Positions 26,356 to 36,602 of a stretch of 64,000 bases of DNA are shown in pieces (the first letter of the stretch is position 1; every line of letters starts with the position of its first letter). Made by a program: the position numbers and the translations under genes. The notes under the pieces are model-generated. The model searched no databases, was not told the DNA's origin, and worked only from the letters and a program-made list of their open reading frames with translations. The stretch is from NCBI GenBank assembly GCA_030762985.1, contig CM061041.1, forward strand, positions 115,320,168 to 115,384,167, in the 5' to 3' direction. Source of the DNA: Adelphocoris suturalis. Lineage: Eukaryota; Arthropoda; Insecta; Hemiptera; Miridae.

Positions 26356-26859
26356 TAAAATCAATTTTCCTGTGCTCCCAAAGTGCTCAAAACAATTCGA
26401 CATAAATGTAATTCAAAAATCTACAAAAATTCTCTAGACGGGTCACGCTTTCGGCTTGTGATAAGCTACATTTAGCCCCATATGGAAACGACTGTCATAT
26501 CGTGTATATTTCGTTCTTCGTACACCAAGTCGGAACTCCTATGATAAATTAACAGTAACGCCTTAATGAACAGTTGGCGTGGAGTCATTTCTTTGAATTT
26601 ATCGTAAAGTTGTTCGCTCCGGTAAAGTCTATTCGAGATTACCTTAAAAATCTTTGTTGTTTCCAAATGAATGGTGTGCACCTCCCTATCATGATATATA
26701 CCGTACTGTGACGATGGCTACGTGCACTGATATTAAATTCTAAATATCACAATCCGTTGGTTGTCATCAGTATGCCACATAGATATAGGTACCTACAGAG
26801 AGAAAATCCGTGCAATCAATTCATTCATCTATACTTCACTAGTCTCTGACCTAATTAGG

Positions 26860-27075
26860 ACACCTACCAACGCTTCGCTAGTCCATCCGCACGGACGATA
26901 ATCAATAAACTCGATTTCGGGAAGTCAGAATTCCATTGGAATTATACCAGCTGATACAAGGCAAGCTTCATGCGTTCCGACGATCTTGCAAACACTTAAC
27001 TCTCTGGTGGTCAATGATGGAATTTAGCGATTAAATTACTAATTCAAAGATGTCACTACCAGCGCTGGATAATTC
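26860..27075 (-). repeat. Dispersed ~200-bp repeat, copy 1
   Basis: On the minus strand it starts at GTAGTGACATCTTTGAATTA and continues through AGAGAGT, GACGATC-like and AATTCTGACTTCCCGAAATC. Copies 2 and 3 at 51225-51450 and 56575-56770 share the GTAGCGACATCTT start and the TCGATCGTTG/TCAGCTGAT middle. Non-coding, possibly SINE-like. Confidence 0.6.
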
Positions 27076-27084
27076 ATCAGACGT

Positions 27085-27330
27085 ATATGAAGTTCCTCGA
27101 TCTGAATGAATATCAGGACACCGACAATTGAGTAAGCTTCCTTCTCCACTGCAGCATGTTTACGCTCGAAATCATTTGATTTCTTTGAAAAGAAAGCTAG
27201 AGGACGGCCTACTGTGATAGGACAGCTGAAATGGAAAAATCAGAAGCGTCAGTCTCGACTTCGAAAGGAATCCCACAATCAATAGTAGCCACCACTGATT
27301 TTGATATTTCGCTTTTTAGGCGATCTGAAC
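27085..27330 (-). pseudogene. Gypsy-type RNase H / integrase relic
   Basis: On the minus strand a frame reads EVETDASDFSISAVLSQ, the RNase H start of Ty3/gypsy Pol (catalytic Asp in TDAS). After a break it continues with residues like ERKHAAVEKEAYS, and then an IHSDRGTSYTSDEL segment like the integrase core. The parts between have been lost, so it is a deletion relic unrelated in sequence to the intact element at 34386-43005. Confidence 0.65.
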
Positions 27331-27899
27331 TTTCATTTTGACTTTTTTTAAACACTGTGCGGCGTGGCAACGGCGGACGGACGGTTGTTTTTAATTCGAT
27401 TTTTCGAATCTACGGATCATGAAACGTAATAAACAATTTTAGCATGGAACATGCTTTAGCCTTGGACAAACTAGCTAAAAAAGTTACGCGGATGTGTCAC
27501 GCAATTTTTTCTTTTGATTTCGACGTACAACCGAGCCATCGCTGGGGAAATGAAACTTCTATAGTTTACACCGGACAAAAATCGTTCTCCACTCGTTTAT
27601 AAGCTCTCGATTTATCACACGTTTCTTTCGTACTTGTTCTTCTATTCATGTCGTAGTATTAAATTTATTCATGTTATAAATGAATGTAGTAAACACTGTC
27701 ACTTGGGTGAGAAGTTAATCTTGGTTATAGTAATTGTAGACGCGCACCATAACAGAAAATTACCTACCTAAGAAACTGTGTTCTAATTTCGATTAGTAAA
27801 ACATTTATGTGGTGGTTTTAAATTTATTTACATTTACGAATTAGCGGGAAGAAAGCATATTCCATTTTTTAGCATTTTAGCCGAAGGCTCAAAGTGGAA

Positions 27900-27985
27900 A
27901 AGAACCGGGGGGGCAGGGGGGGCGAAGCCCCCCTGGTGGAGTCAAAGGTTGGAGCCCCTTGCGAGGCCCGAAGGGCCGAGTTTTA
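27900..27985. repeat. GC-rich hairpin cluster
   Basis: Perfect palindromes GGGGGGCGAAGCCCCCC and GGCCCGAAGGGCC lie within 70 bases of an otherwise AT-rich region. This kind of sequence is often the terminal part of a transposon, but no partner end was found. Confidence 0.5.
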
Positions 27986-28114
27986 GGGAGTCATTGTTTT
28001 GTCAATTACTCTTCCTGAGTTTTACGATTCAGTGAAAATAATTAACTGGAACTTGTGACTAGAAAGAAAGTCTGGGAGGCATTTTTATCGGAAAGAGATG
28101 TAGAATCTACTCCT

Positions 28115-28393
28115 GATGTTTATGAAGCCTCAGCTATGTCCACCTTCTGAAATCAACCCCCATAAACACCCTTTTAGCGGAAACTGGTGAGCCTACTTTA
28201 TGCCTCCGCCGAAAAATACTTGCGGACCGCTCCCTCCTCAAAACATTCAGCAAAAACCAAGATTGTTTTCAAAAGATCATCCAATTGACTTTAGACAATC
28301 TAACTGAACGCTACTGGATGAAGAAACCGTCACCGCTGATCGGTGAATGCTTCATTGATCTCAACACAGACCTGCAGTGGATCGCGATCTCCC
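28115..28393 (+). pseudogene. LINE fragment, post-RT (thumb) region
   Basis: An open frame from about 28139 reads PINTLLAETGEPTLCLRRK and on to an end near 28390, typical of the region between reverse transcriptase and RNase H in I/Jockey-type LINEs. The frame is broken upstream. The continuation (RNase H) lies at 30367, on the other side of the piggyBac-like insertion. Confidence 0.65.
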
Positions 28394-28479
28394 ACATAAG
28401 ATATGCGTAGACAGTCTTCTACTTATTTTTCAAGAAATCGGTAGATTTCGGTAGCTAGTAGATCGGTAGCTTAAATGGA

Positions 28480-30366
28480 ACCGTAATAAGAAAAAAAGAA
28501 AATTATATTTTTGAGTGAAATTCGTGCGAACAGTGGACGTGGAGCCCCACGTTGCTATGTTTGCAGTATTCCCTCGTTCTCTTGTGGCACTGTGCACAGC
28601 GACGGTACTGTTAACAATTTTCCAATTGGTGAAGAAATTATCTGGTGTTCATCCGTGATAGAAGGAATGTTTTTGGGGCTTTCCCGAATTTGAATAACCA
28701 TTCCTGAACAACTGCCCTCCTGAAGTCGCAGTAAGTCATTTTTGTGTAATTTCCAGTGTACCTTTTCAACAGCCATGCATTTTGGCATGAAGCATCAATG
28801 CCAAAAGTGAATAGCCACCACTTTCTTCCTTTCAGTGAGATACGATGGGAGTCCAGATTTTGATCGAACCTGTCGACACCGCCAATATACAAATCTGTCT
28901 GTCACGTTCAAAACATGGTCTCCCATCCCATGATCTCCCATATCTCTCCTTGGCATCCCTATTCCCAGCTCTTTTGGAAAAAGCTGATTCGTCTTCAAGC
29001 CATACGATTTCTAGATTCGTCTTAGATTTCTTCACGGATTTCTCTTTATTCTCGCTCGAATCACTCTTCCTCATGCTCCTGGCGACCATCCTTTCTCTCA
29101 TTTCGTTATTATTCACTTCTTCTTGGGCTGCTTCCGTTTCCTCCTCCCTTGTAGAGTTTAAATTTGACATGACGTGGTCCTAATCCTCAGCAACAAGATT
29201 TCCATGCTTAACGACATAGTTCCCATCATACCCATTCAAGTTCAATTGTTCGTCTCCTCGGAACCACTCCTTCACCTCCATCATTTCGATTTCCCTTGGA
29301 TTTTCATCTGCATCGTCATTAGCGTGAATGTTTTCTCCATAAGTGGCCCTTCACTTCCAAGTATAATACCTGGAAGGTGATTCATATCCACCTCATCTTC
29401 TTCTACACTTTCTTTGTCAGTTTTTTGTCCATCATCAGGAGGAAATAGAGTGATTTCAATATCCTCTAGGTCGTCTCCAGCTTCTAGGAGAGATATATTC
29501 TGGTGCAGAGGTATCCTGTAGAATAAGAGAAGCACATGCGTACCTATCAAAAGTAACGCTAAACTAGTCAATAATTATGTTCTTTATTTTTATGCCCCTA
29601 ACTCCATGATTATTTCCTTGGATTACTATAATAATCCTATTTTTATAGTCAGAAAACAGCTCGATTCAACATAAAAAACATTCAGAATAGCAACACGTAC
29701 TTTCATCTGGGTTGAATGCAAACACCATCAAACTTGAAGAGGAGCATGGAGAGGGATAGTTGATTGACTTCAACAAAAATACATAGAACAAAGATACTGA
29801 AAAAATAGATACATACATGTAATAGTAATAATTAGTAACACACAATGAACGCACTACGCTATAAACACTAGTTACAACACAAAAATGAACACTCAGTCGA
29901 AGTTCCGGCGTTATGTTTCCCAAAGGCACCTGGAGGTGCAACCATGTGGTGCAGTTCGAAGTATGGTTTTCCCAAAGGCACCTACAGGTGCTCCCATGCG
30001 TTTGCACTTGTCGAATCGGCTAATAGTTTACTTGTATACACATAAAAACATTGCTGAACACTAGTTACATTCATTATACATTGAAACAAAACGGAATTAT
30101 ACTTTCCACCAACCTTTTTTTTATCAATTTTCAATGAAATGCGGCGGAGTGTCCACTACCTTGCCATTATCACTGAGATGGTTCAACACAGACTGATAAA
30201 GATCGCAAATGAACACACCTAGTGGCCATACTATGCAACCAATAGTAGTATTAGGTCCCATACATGACAATAAATGTCTCCTAACTCAAAAATTATGAAG
30301 AAGAGTGTCAACACAGGCAAGTAAAGGAAGAGCACCTGCAGGTGCCTTTGGGAACTGGCGGGTTAA
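28480..30366 (-). mobile_element. Degenerate piggyBac-like element nested in a LINE
   Basis: Minus-strand coding remnants include the piggyBac C-terminal hallmark IGGVDRFDQN...KGRKWW at about 28892-28820, followed by DASCQNAWLLKR. An acidic N-terminal part (LEAGDDLEDIEI) lies at 29530-29380, right after a splice-acceptor-like TTCTACAG. Most of the catalytic core is missing or frameshifted. The right end is GCACCTGCAGGTGCCTTTGG plus GGCGGG followed by TTAA at 30363-30366, the piggyBac target site. Two further CCCAAAGGCACCT copies lie at 29919 and 29971. No matching left end is visible, so 28480 is approximate (a TTAA occurs near 28472). Confidence 0.65.
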
Positions 30367-31405
30367 GGTTTCGAACGATTTCTACTCACACCTTCGCACC
30401 AATCCACTAAAATTCCAGGAAGTAATCCTTGACAGGTGGCCAAATAGCCTGACAATATACACTGACGGCTCACACCACAGCGACCAAGCTGGATGTGCGT
30501 TTCACAACGCTATATATGAACATACGCGAAAGTTCAGTTTGTGGAACAGCACCACCACCCATACAACTGAATGTCATGCCATCCTCCAAGCCCTAGTGTA
30601 TGCCAACGACTTAGGCCATAACCTCTCCACCATCATCATCTTGACGGTCTCTCAAAGTACGACAGCAAAAATATGAAATCCTCATACCGCCTCAATCGAA
30701 TGGAAGCATCCATAGCCCGGGAAATACATCGAGCCAGAAGTAACGGAAGGAAGATCATATTTATTAATATAAAAAGCCACTCTGATATCAGAGGAAATGC
30801 TACAGCTGTCACTGCAGCGAAGCGCGCCGCTCAACAACCTGAGCCACATCCCTCCCACTCCTACCCAGCTTCAGACCTCAAACGAACCACCATAACTACC
30901 ATTCGGGAAACCGGTAAAAGGATCTCTTTCCTCCTCCCAAGAAAGCAACCTGGTTAGACAAAGTGACTGATATCAAGCCGAAGAAATTCTACAAAACATT
31001 AAGCAGACTTCGAAACTAACCTCCTCCAATTTACGATCGGGAACACAGAATCACCCCTGTGCCGATATTGCACCGAATTTGATGAAACACCCCAACACTT
31101 AATACTTGAGTGCCCAACACACAATGATGACGGAACAGCTATGCTCCAACAACTCCATCCCCACATTCTCAGCCCTTTCAACCTGGATACTATCCTGGCT
31201 ATAGAAATTATCGAAGCCTACTCAATGTTATACAATTTCATAGAAAAAGTGAACATTTTATTCTAACCAACACAGACTATTGTTTATTTTACATCACCGG
31301 TATGTTATTACATTACTTCATTATAACTTAGCCCTTAATCCCTGTATATGATTGAAAATACTATTACGGCTGTATATCCTTGTATTGAAGCAAAAAAAAA
31401 AGAAA
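30367..31405 (+). pseudogene. LINE 3' part: RNase H and C-terminal Cys motif
   Basis: The reading frame shows an RNase H start (LTIYTDGSHHSDQAGCAF), a TECHAIL motif with the catalytic Glu, a frameshift near 30650, then an IKSHSDIRGNATAVTAA end in which the usual Asp is Val. Next comes a CRYC...H..LECP zinc-type motif and a stop at 31265-31267. An A-rich tail lies at 31390-31405. This is typical of the I/Jockey groups. It is inactive from frameshifts and loss of a catalytic Asp. Confidence 0.75.
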
Positions 31406-31501
31406 AAAGTCCACCTTGTTATTGTGCAGATGGAAAAGTCACACAATATACAAAGTATAAAATTCACTTGGCTTTTTAAAAGGTGTTTACTTTCCAGTCA
31501 T

Positions 31502-31715
31502 TCAAGACATACTGTGGTAGTCGAAGTTTTCAATGTTTTGGTGCTCCGTGGTGTTGGTGAAGTTACTCGCAAGGATATTATTCATCTGAATGTTTATTTC
31601 GATTTTTCTCTGGCAACACGGACACTTTATTATTCCGATTCTGGTCGAGTCGTTCCCGGCCGGTAGGCACATGTTACTTTCAACAGGTTCTTTGGAAAGG
31701 AGAGGTTTCAGAGCA
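31502..31715 (-). CDS. Possible terminal coding exon (gene C?)
   Basis: A strong acceptor (pyrimidine-rich tract, then ATTCCAG, AG at 31717-31716) opens a frame of about 70 codons to a TGA at 31504-31502. The encoded stretch has a CPCC cluster and an Asn/Thr-rich end with potential N-glycosylation sites (NFTNTT). No domain is recognised. Its phase does not fit directly to the exon at 34285-34152, so an intermediate exon would be needed, or it is spurious. Confidence 0.3.
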
Positions 31716-32319
31716 CTGGAATATTGTAAACATGAGAGAGTGAAAAAATTAAAAAATCCCACAATACTGACGTGAGCGTTTCCAGTACTTTATTTATTAA
31801 TTAAATGTACGAGTATTCAAACATGTATGTTCCTTACTTTCGAGTATGCTTTACAAAAAATACATAATTGAAACAGTTGTAGTGTAGACATCATTAACGT
31901 AGTGTTTTCAATACCCAGTTGAATCAGCTATAAGAGTATAAAATTTAGAAATTGATCGTGGTGTCCAGTTACATGATTTACTCACAATTAATGATAATCT
32001 ATTTAGTATTACAGCGTTTGTAGAAATTTCAAATAAGTATTTTATAAATTACAAATTATTATAACATTCATCATTAATTCAGCTTATTCTCTTTACCTAA
32101 TAAATATTGGAAACAACAATAAAATAAAACACACAATGAACTTCATAAATTATTTCAAAAATATTAAAGCAGTCAACATAGACAGTACCAGTATACATAA
32201 GCGAGTTAATCCGTCAGTCAAACAAACATAAATTTCTCAGTTTGCAAACTTCACCTAAGAAGAAATATAGCATGTTCTATGTCAAATTCACTTGGTACTG
32301 ATACAAAATTAATCAAGTT

Positions 32320-32880
32320 TCCGGTACCCCCACCAAGTCCGAGGTATATCTTTTGTTGATATAGTTATACATAGGACACTCAAATAGAACATAATATAAG
32401 TACCTATTCAAGAAGACCCGTGTCACAGGCTGTACATACAGTATTTGGAGAAATTTCGTAATTATGATTCCTAATTCTAATTGTAAAATGGTGATTACTT
32501 GCCAATTTTATTTGTGCAAATAGCTTATTAAATTGAAAAGAGGCATTATGGTAATTCAAATAATCTTTAAATCCATCCTGCGCTATGACAAGCCAATAAT
32601 AGTAATCATATTAGAAGCCAGAAAATACCGCATTAAAATTTTTATTTTTAAGAAAGATTTCAGCATCCTTTACACATTTCTGAGTGAGTATTTTGAGATT
32701 TTCACAATCCAAAGTTATTACTTGTTGCACTCCACATTTCATAAGAATTTCCTCAATTTGAGTCATCCAATTAACTCTTATAGAATTATTGTTGGACTTT
32801 TCCATTTTTTCAAGAGTGTGCAAACATCTCTTAGGGTATCTATGATTTTCCATTTGTGTAATTTTTAGTACCCCCTTCAG
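32320..32880 (-). pseudogene. LINE C-terminal relic
   Basis: The minus strand reads an NWMTQIEEILMKCG segment, later a CTACDTGLL...LFECPMYN motif (Cys-Cys plus ECP) typical of the last part of LINE ORF2, then a stop near 32325. A single stop or frameshift separates the parts. 5'-truncated. Confidence 0.6.
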
Positions 32881-34151
32881 ACTGTTTTTTTAAATGGGTA
32901 CCATCAAATTCGGGACATCCGCTTCTAATCGGACGTTTGCACTAGGTGTACTAAGGTGTATACTACCTTAAAGCCATTTGAGGAGGTCCGATGCGTCTAT
33001 GTGTCTTATCGTCAGCAGTGACACAAACTCAGTTTTCCAGTACTTTATGGAACATAAACCTCTTCCAAATCAAATTCAAGGTTTCCGATTGAAATTCATG
33101 GTAATGTAAGTCTACGTGTAGTTGTAGTCACCAGCACGAATTGTGCAAATTATGTTATGGACATGAAGAATGAAGCCGCAACTGTTCGCTTTTCCTAAAG
33201 CAACAACTGTTTATGATTTCCATTGAAATGTGGTAAGTTCAAATTATAGAGTTAAAACCTACAAAGTTATATTTATAGGTGTACAGACATAATTACTACT
33301 ACCTACTCAGGATTTATATATCAGGCAATTTTCTATCAAAAATTTTAAAATAAAAATAAAAATTAAATCTGTTTAAATTCCAAAAATTATAAATCAGTAC
33401 TCACGTAGTGAACCATATGTTACGCGCATTTTCTTTTAAGTAGATTAGTGTTTCACGAGGAATGACGAAATAAGAATTCGGGGAGAACAACAAAGATGTA
33501 CAGGAGAAATTAGCGTTAAGAGCTCGCTCAGTGATTGGGGTTGTTCGGATCCTACATGTCCCACAGAGTTCCGTTTCGAATTTCAGTTTCTTAGGATAAA
33601 TAACCATGGAAAGCATTTAGAGCTCACTCAGCTCATTGTGGTGGTTCGGCACCCAGACACTTTGTCGTTAGAAAACCCGTTTATTTTTCTTTTGCTAGCT
33701 AAAATGTCTATTCAAAGATTTTCTAAGTTTTTAAAATTCGTCCTATGCATCATTATATACAAAACATTCATGAATATTTTTGATTGCTCAATAGAAAGAT
33801 TTGAGCGACAGATTTCCGAAAAGGTGGTACATGACATGATGGGTATCTGACCAGTAGAACTGCTCTTGAAAATCACTTGCCCTTTGACGTCCAGCCCCCC
33901 GCCTGGTGGGAACCCTCAGCTCCCTTGTTTTAATACGACACGCATGATCTTTCTACCCGTTCATGACCAAAATATACGGTATTTTAAGGATTTTCAAGTA
34001 CACTGAATCCAAATTTGAGGACAAGTTTGAAACTCCAACAGATTAAAGTTCCCCATTCCCTGCGTTTCCTCATTCCATGTACATGGATTATCATCATAAC
34101 GCGCATTTCAATGAAAATCTCACCCAGGTGGTAACGTCTTCGCGCAGATAC

Positions 34152-34285
34152 CTTTGTCATCTGTGACGTCTTCAACACTCGAGTTCATCATCAATTCGGT
34201 GGATGATGTTAGGATCGACATGTTGAAGGTGGTCGCGTTCTGCGTAGTCACGGTTGGTGCCTGGGTGGTAGTCGGGTGAAATTTC
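34152..34285 (-). CDS. Candidate internal exon of a host gene (gene C)
   Basis: Acceptor CTGTTTTCAG|G (AG at 34287-34286) and donor ACAAAG|GTATCT (GT at 34151-34150) bracket 134 nt with one open frame, rich in Thr/Ser/Asn (PTTTQAPTVTTQNATTF) and ending acidic. It starts with one leftover base and ends with one. It could be the extracellular mucin-like part of a secreted or membrane protein. The errantivirus 3' LTR lies only 101 bp upstream in the presumed intron. Confidence 0.5.
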
Positions 34286-34385
34286 CTGAAAACAGATTTA
34301 AAATACAACAAGCATCTATATTCTCACAAGCCACTTGTGAATCTCCGTGGTAATTAACCGTTAACTATATATTTTATAATATATA

Positions 34386-34613
34386 AGTGATGATAGGTTA
34401 AAGGATAAATCGCTTTTTAAAAAAGTTGCGATTTATTTATACAGGAAAATTACAGGTGGAGGCTAGGAACACACGGTTACGTGACTGGGTTCAGAGGAAG
34501 ACTGACGAGTCGCGCTCGGTGTCTCCTATTTATAGCTTCTGGTTCGGCTGATGTGGGTGAAGCCTACATCAGCAGGTTTTATTTCAAGAGAGGCGGTTTA
34601 TTATTACGTAACG
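34386..34613 (-). repeat. 3' LTR of the errantivirus
   Basis: 228 bp, identical by eye to 42778-43005. In this copy the polyadenylation signal AATAAA (minus strand) is at 34437-34432, inside a hairpin with ATAAATCGC arms. The TATA box and initiator are copied at 34534-34527 and about 34503. Confidence 0.97.
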
Positions 34614-34625
34614 CGTCCCCCCTAG
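34614..34625 (-). other. Polypurine tract
   Basis: Read on the minus strand, AGGGGGGA followed by CG lies directly inside the 3' LTR. This is the expected site for plus-strand DNA priming. Confidence 0.8.
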
Positions 34626-34819
34626 GATGAAATTTTAGGCTGAAAAGGATCTGACTCTATAATTTTGATTGAATTTTAAATTTTCTGAATTGAGCAACCC
34701 CACATCAAGTTTACCTAATCCGTGTGTTTTACAATATGATAAGTAAAAATGTAAAAAGTAATTGAATTAAATTGATTTACTTAATATGAACATGGATTAA
34801 TTATAAGAATACAATTGAT

Positions 34820-34925
34820 AGTACAATACAATACTACAATACTACAATACAATATTACAATACAATACTACAATACTACAATAGTAGTACAATACAACGA
34901 TCAGGATAACAGTACAGTACAATGA
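34820..34925. repeat. ACAATACT-type minisatellite in the element's 3' untranslated region
   Basis: About 100 bases of short ACAATAC / TACAATACT units between env and the polypurine tract. Slippage-prone and probably variable between copies. Confidence 0.85.
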
Positions 34926-34978
34926 TTGGAATAACAATCATAATTATTTAAATGGACGTTGTACAGCAATTTAGGTAT

Positions 34979-36593
34979 TTAGCTATTAGAGTTTCTGTTG
35001 AGGATTTGGTAGTACTTTACTGCGTTTAGGCATATTATTGATCCTACGATGATATACAGGAGTACTGTCCAAATACTGGGGATCGAGTAAGGTTTTAAGC
35101 TCCAGTGAGTTATTGGGCGGACGTCTTGTAGGTTGATGTTTTTAAGCTCTAGGTTTTTAAATTGAATTTCCTTAGTCGGTCGTTGTATGTCCGTAAGCGT
35201 TATGTGGGCGTCTACAATTAATTGTGGTCGGCCGGCTGTTTCACTATGGGGGGCGAAAAGCGTCTGGTTCTGGTAAGACAAGTGGTGCTTACCCGGTGAG
35301 GCTAGGTAAATACCGTGGAGGGTTTTGGTCTCTACTGTGTTGTCTTGGGCTATGCTAATAACATCTCCTTTAGGAAAAAATAGGAGGTAATTGTTTATAT
35401 CTAGCATGAGCTTGACATGGTTGTTATCGGTAATAAGTTTTACATACTGACATTTAGTGGTGGAACCAGTGAGGAGGAATTCTGTTTCACATTCGGGGTG
35501 AAATGGTGAAATTAGAAAGTTTGGGCATAATCGTATATGTCCAGGTGGACATGGTTGGGACAACGGATAGGTTCTAGTACTTGATTTTAAGTGATATTTA
35601 AGAGTGGGTACTATGGTCATATATTCGGAATCAATGAAAGTGGGTATTGATTCTATGCTGTACATCTCATAGTCGTTTGGGTCTACTATGGGTATATCCA
35701 GAAAATAGATTATTTCTTCAATGCCTACGTAGCATCGAACTCTGATGTGTGTTTGGATTTCGAACAAATTTTTTCCTTGGAAATCTAAAAATTTATTGCC
35801 GTAATATGTGCTTAGTTTTTGAAGTTCGTCAAAAAGTAAGTGTGGTTTAATTATGCTAGGGTGAATTGAACCTGTTCTGCAAGCTGTTAAGGAATTTTCT
35901 ATATCTTGAATTATATCGGCAATCATATTGAGTACTATTTGATGGTGTTCTAACGTCGCTCTGGTTATCGCTAATGTCGAGTAATTTGGATTTTGATGTT
36001 GTAATGAAATCAGTTCCCTTTTTAATTCAACGTTGTTTTGGGCAATGGCTTCAACTATTTTATCAAAATTTTCTTGGACCGCGGTGTTAATTGAAAATTG
36101 AGCTTCTAGTTGGGAATGGAAGTCCTTTTGGTTTCGTTGAATTTGTTCCAGGATGGAGTTATACTTTTGTTCGTCTTGTGCATCTAAGTTACCTGTTATG
36201 AATTTAACCAATGATCCTAATCCGTTGATTAGTCCACGTTTGTTTCTTTTGGGCGTCCACGGGATGTGAATGTCACTCAGTTTTTGTTCAATTAGTTCGA
36301 GGGTTGAGTTTATTGTGTGCATTAGGAGTTGGGTTTGACTGTGATCTAGTGTGGATTGTGTCGATTTTTGCAAGGTTTTTATGTAAGTCTCTTTCATCGA
36401 TTGTGTTCTAGAAATGAGTTCGGTTAGGTCATAATGGTGTGTGAGTGTGTGGTATCCTTCCACTATTTTTGTCGGTCCCAGACGGCTGGCTAGTAATCCC
36501 GGGTTGAGGGTTATGTTTTTGATGGTCTGGTCTGTCGAGTCTGTCTGTCCGAGGAGAAAGACGAGTAATCCATGGACGAGGAAAAAGGTTTTC
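34979..36593 (-). CDS. env: env: F-type envelope glycoprotein exon of the errantivirus
   Basis: An open frame runs from the splice acceptor (AG at 36595-36594) to the stop at 34981-34979. It has no in-frame ATG. A hydrophobic signal-peptide-like stretch follows the acceptor within the first 20 codons. Counted from the codon at 36463, a furin site RNKR lies at residues 73-76. It is followed by Gly-Leu and the fusion-peptide-like block with GNLDAQDE, the hallmark shared by errantivirus Env and baculovirus F proteins. A coiled-coil-like Gln/Glu-rich part follows, and a transmembrane segment lies at about 463-482 with a short tail. Role: membrane fusion and entry, possibly infection of the germ line as in gypsy. 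It is expressed from a spliced RNA in known relatives. Confidence 0.9.
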
Positions 36594-36595
36594 CT
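36594..36595 (-). promoter_or_regulatory. env splice acceptor
   Basis: TTACAG|G on the minus strand, 8 nt after the pol stop codon (36605-36603). A TACTCTAAAT branch-like sequence lies just upstream. It opens the env frame directly at its signal peptide. Confidence 0.7.
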
Positions 36596-36602
36596 GTAAC
36601 AT

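Noticed and set aside
26096..26437. Open frames encoding Phe/Ser/Val/Arg repeats
   Set aside because: They are produced by the tetranucleotide microsatellite in all three phases.
33401..33616. 71-codon minus-strand frame near gene C exons
   Set aside because: It overlaps sequence resembling the CTCAGCTGATCA repeat family (GAGCTCACTCAGCTCA near 33622), so it is more likely repeat-derived.
36463..36463. GTG at 36463 as the start of env
   Set aside because: A GTG start is unlikely in a eukaryote, and it would remove the signal peptide, which is encoded in the same open frame just upstream after the splice acceptor.
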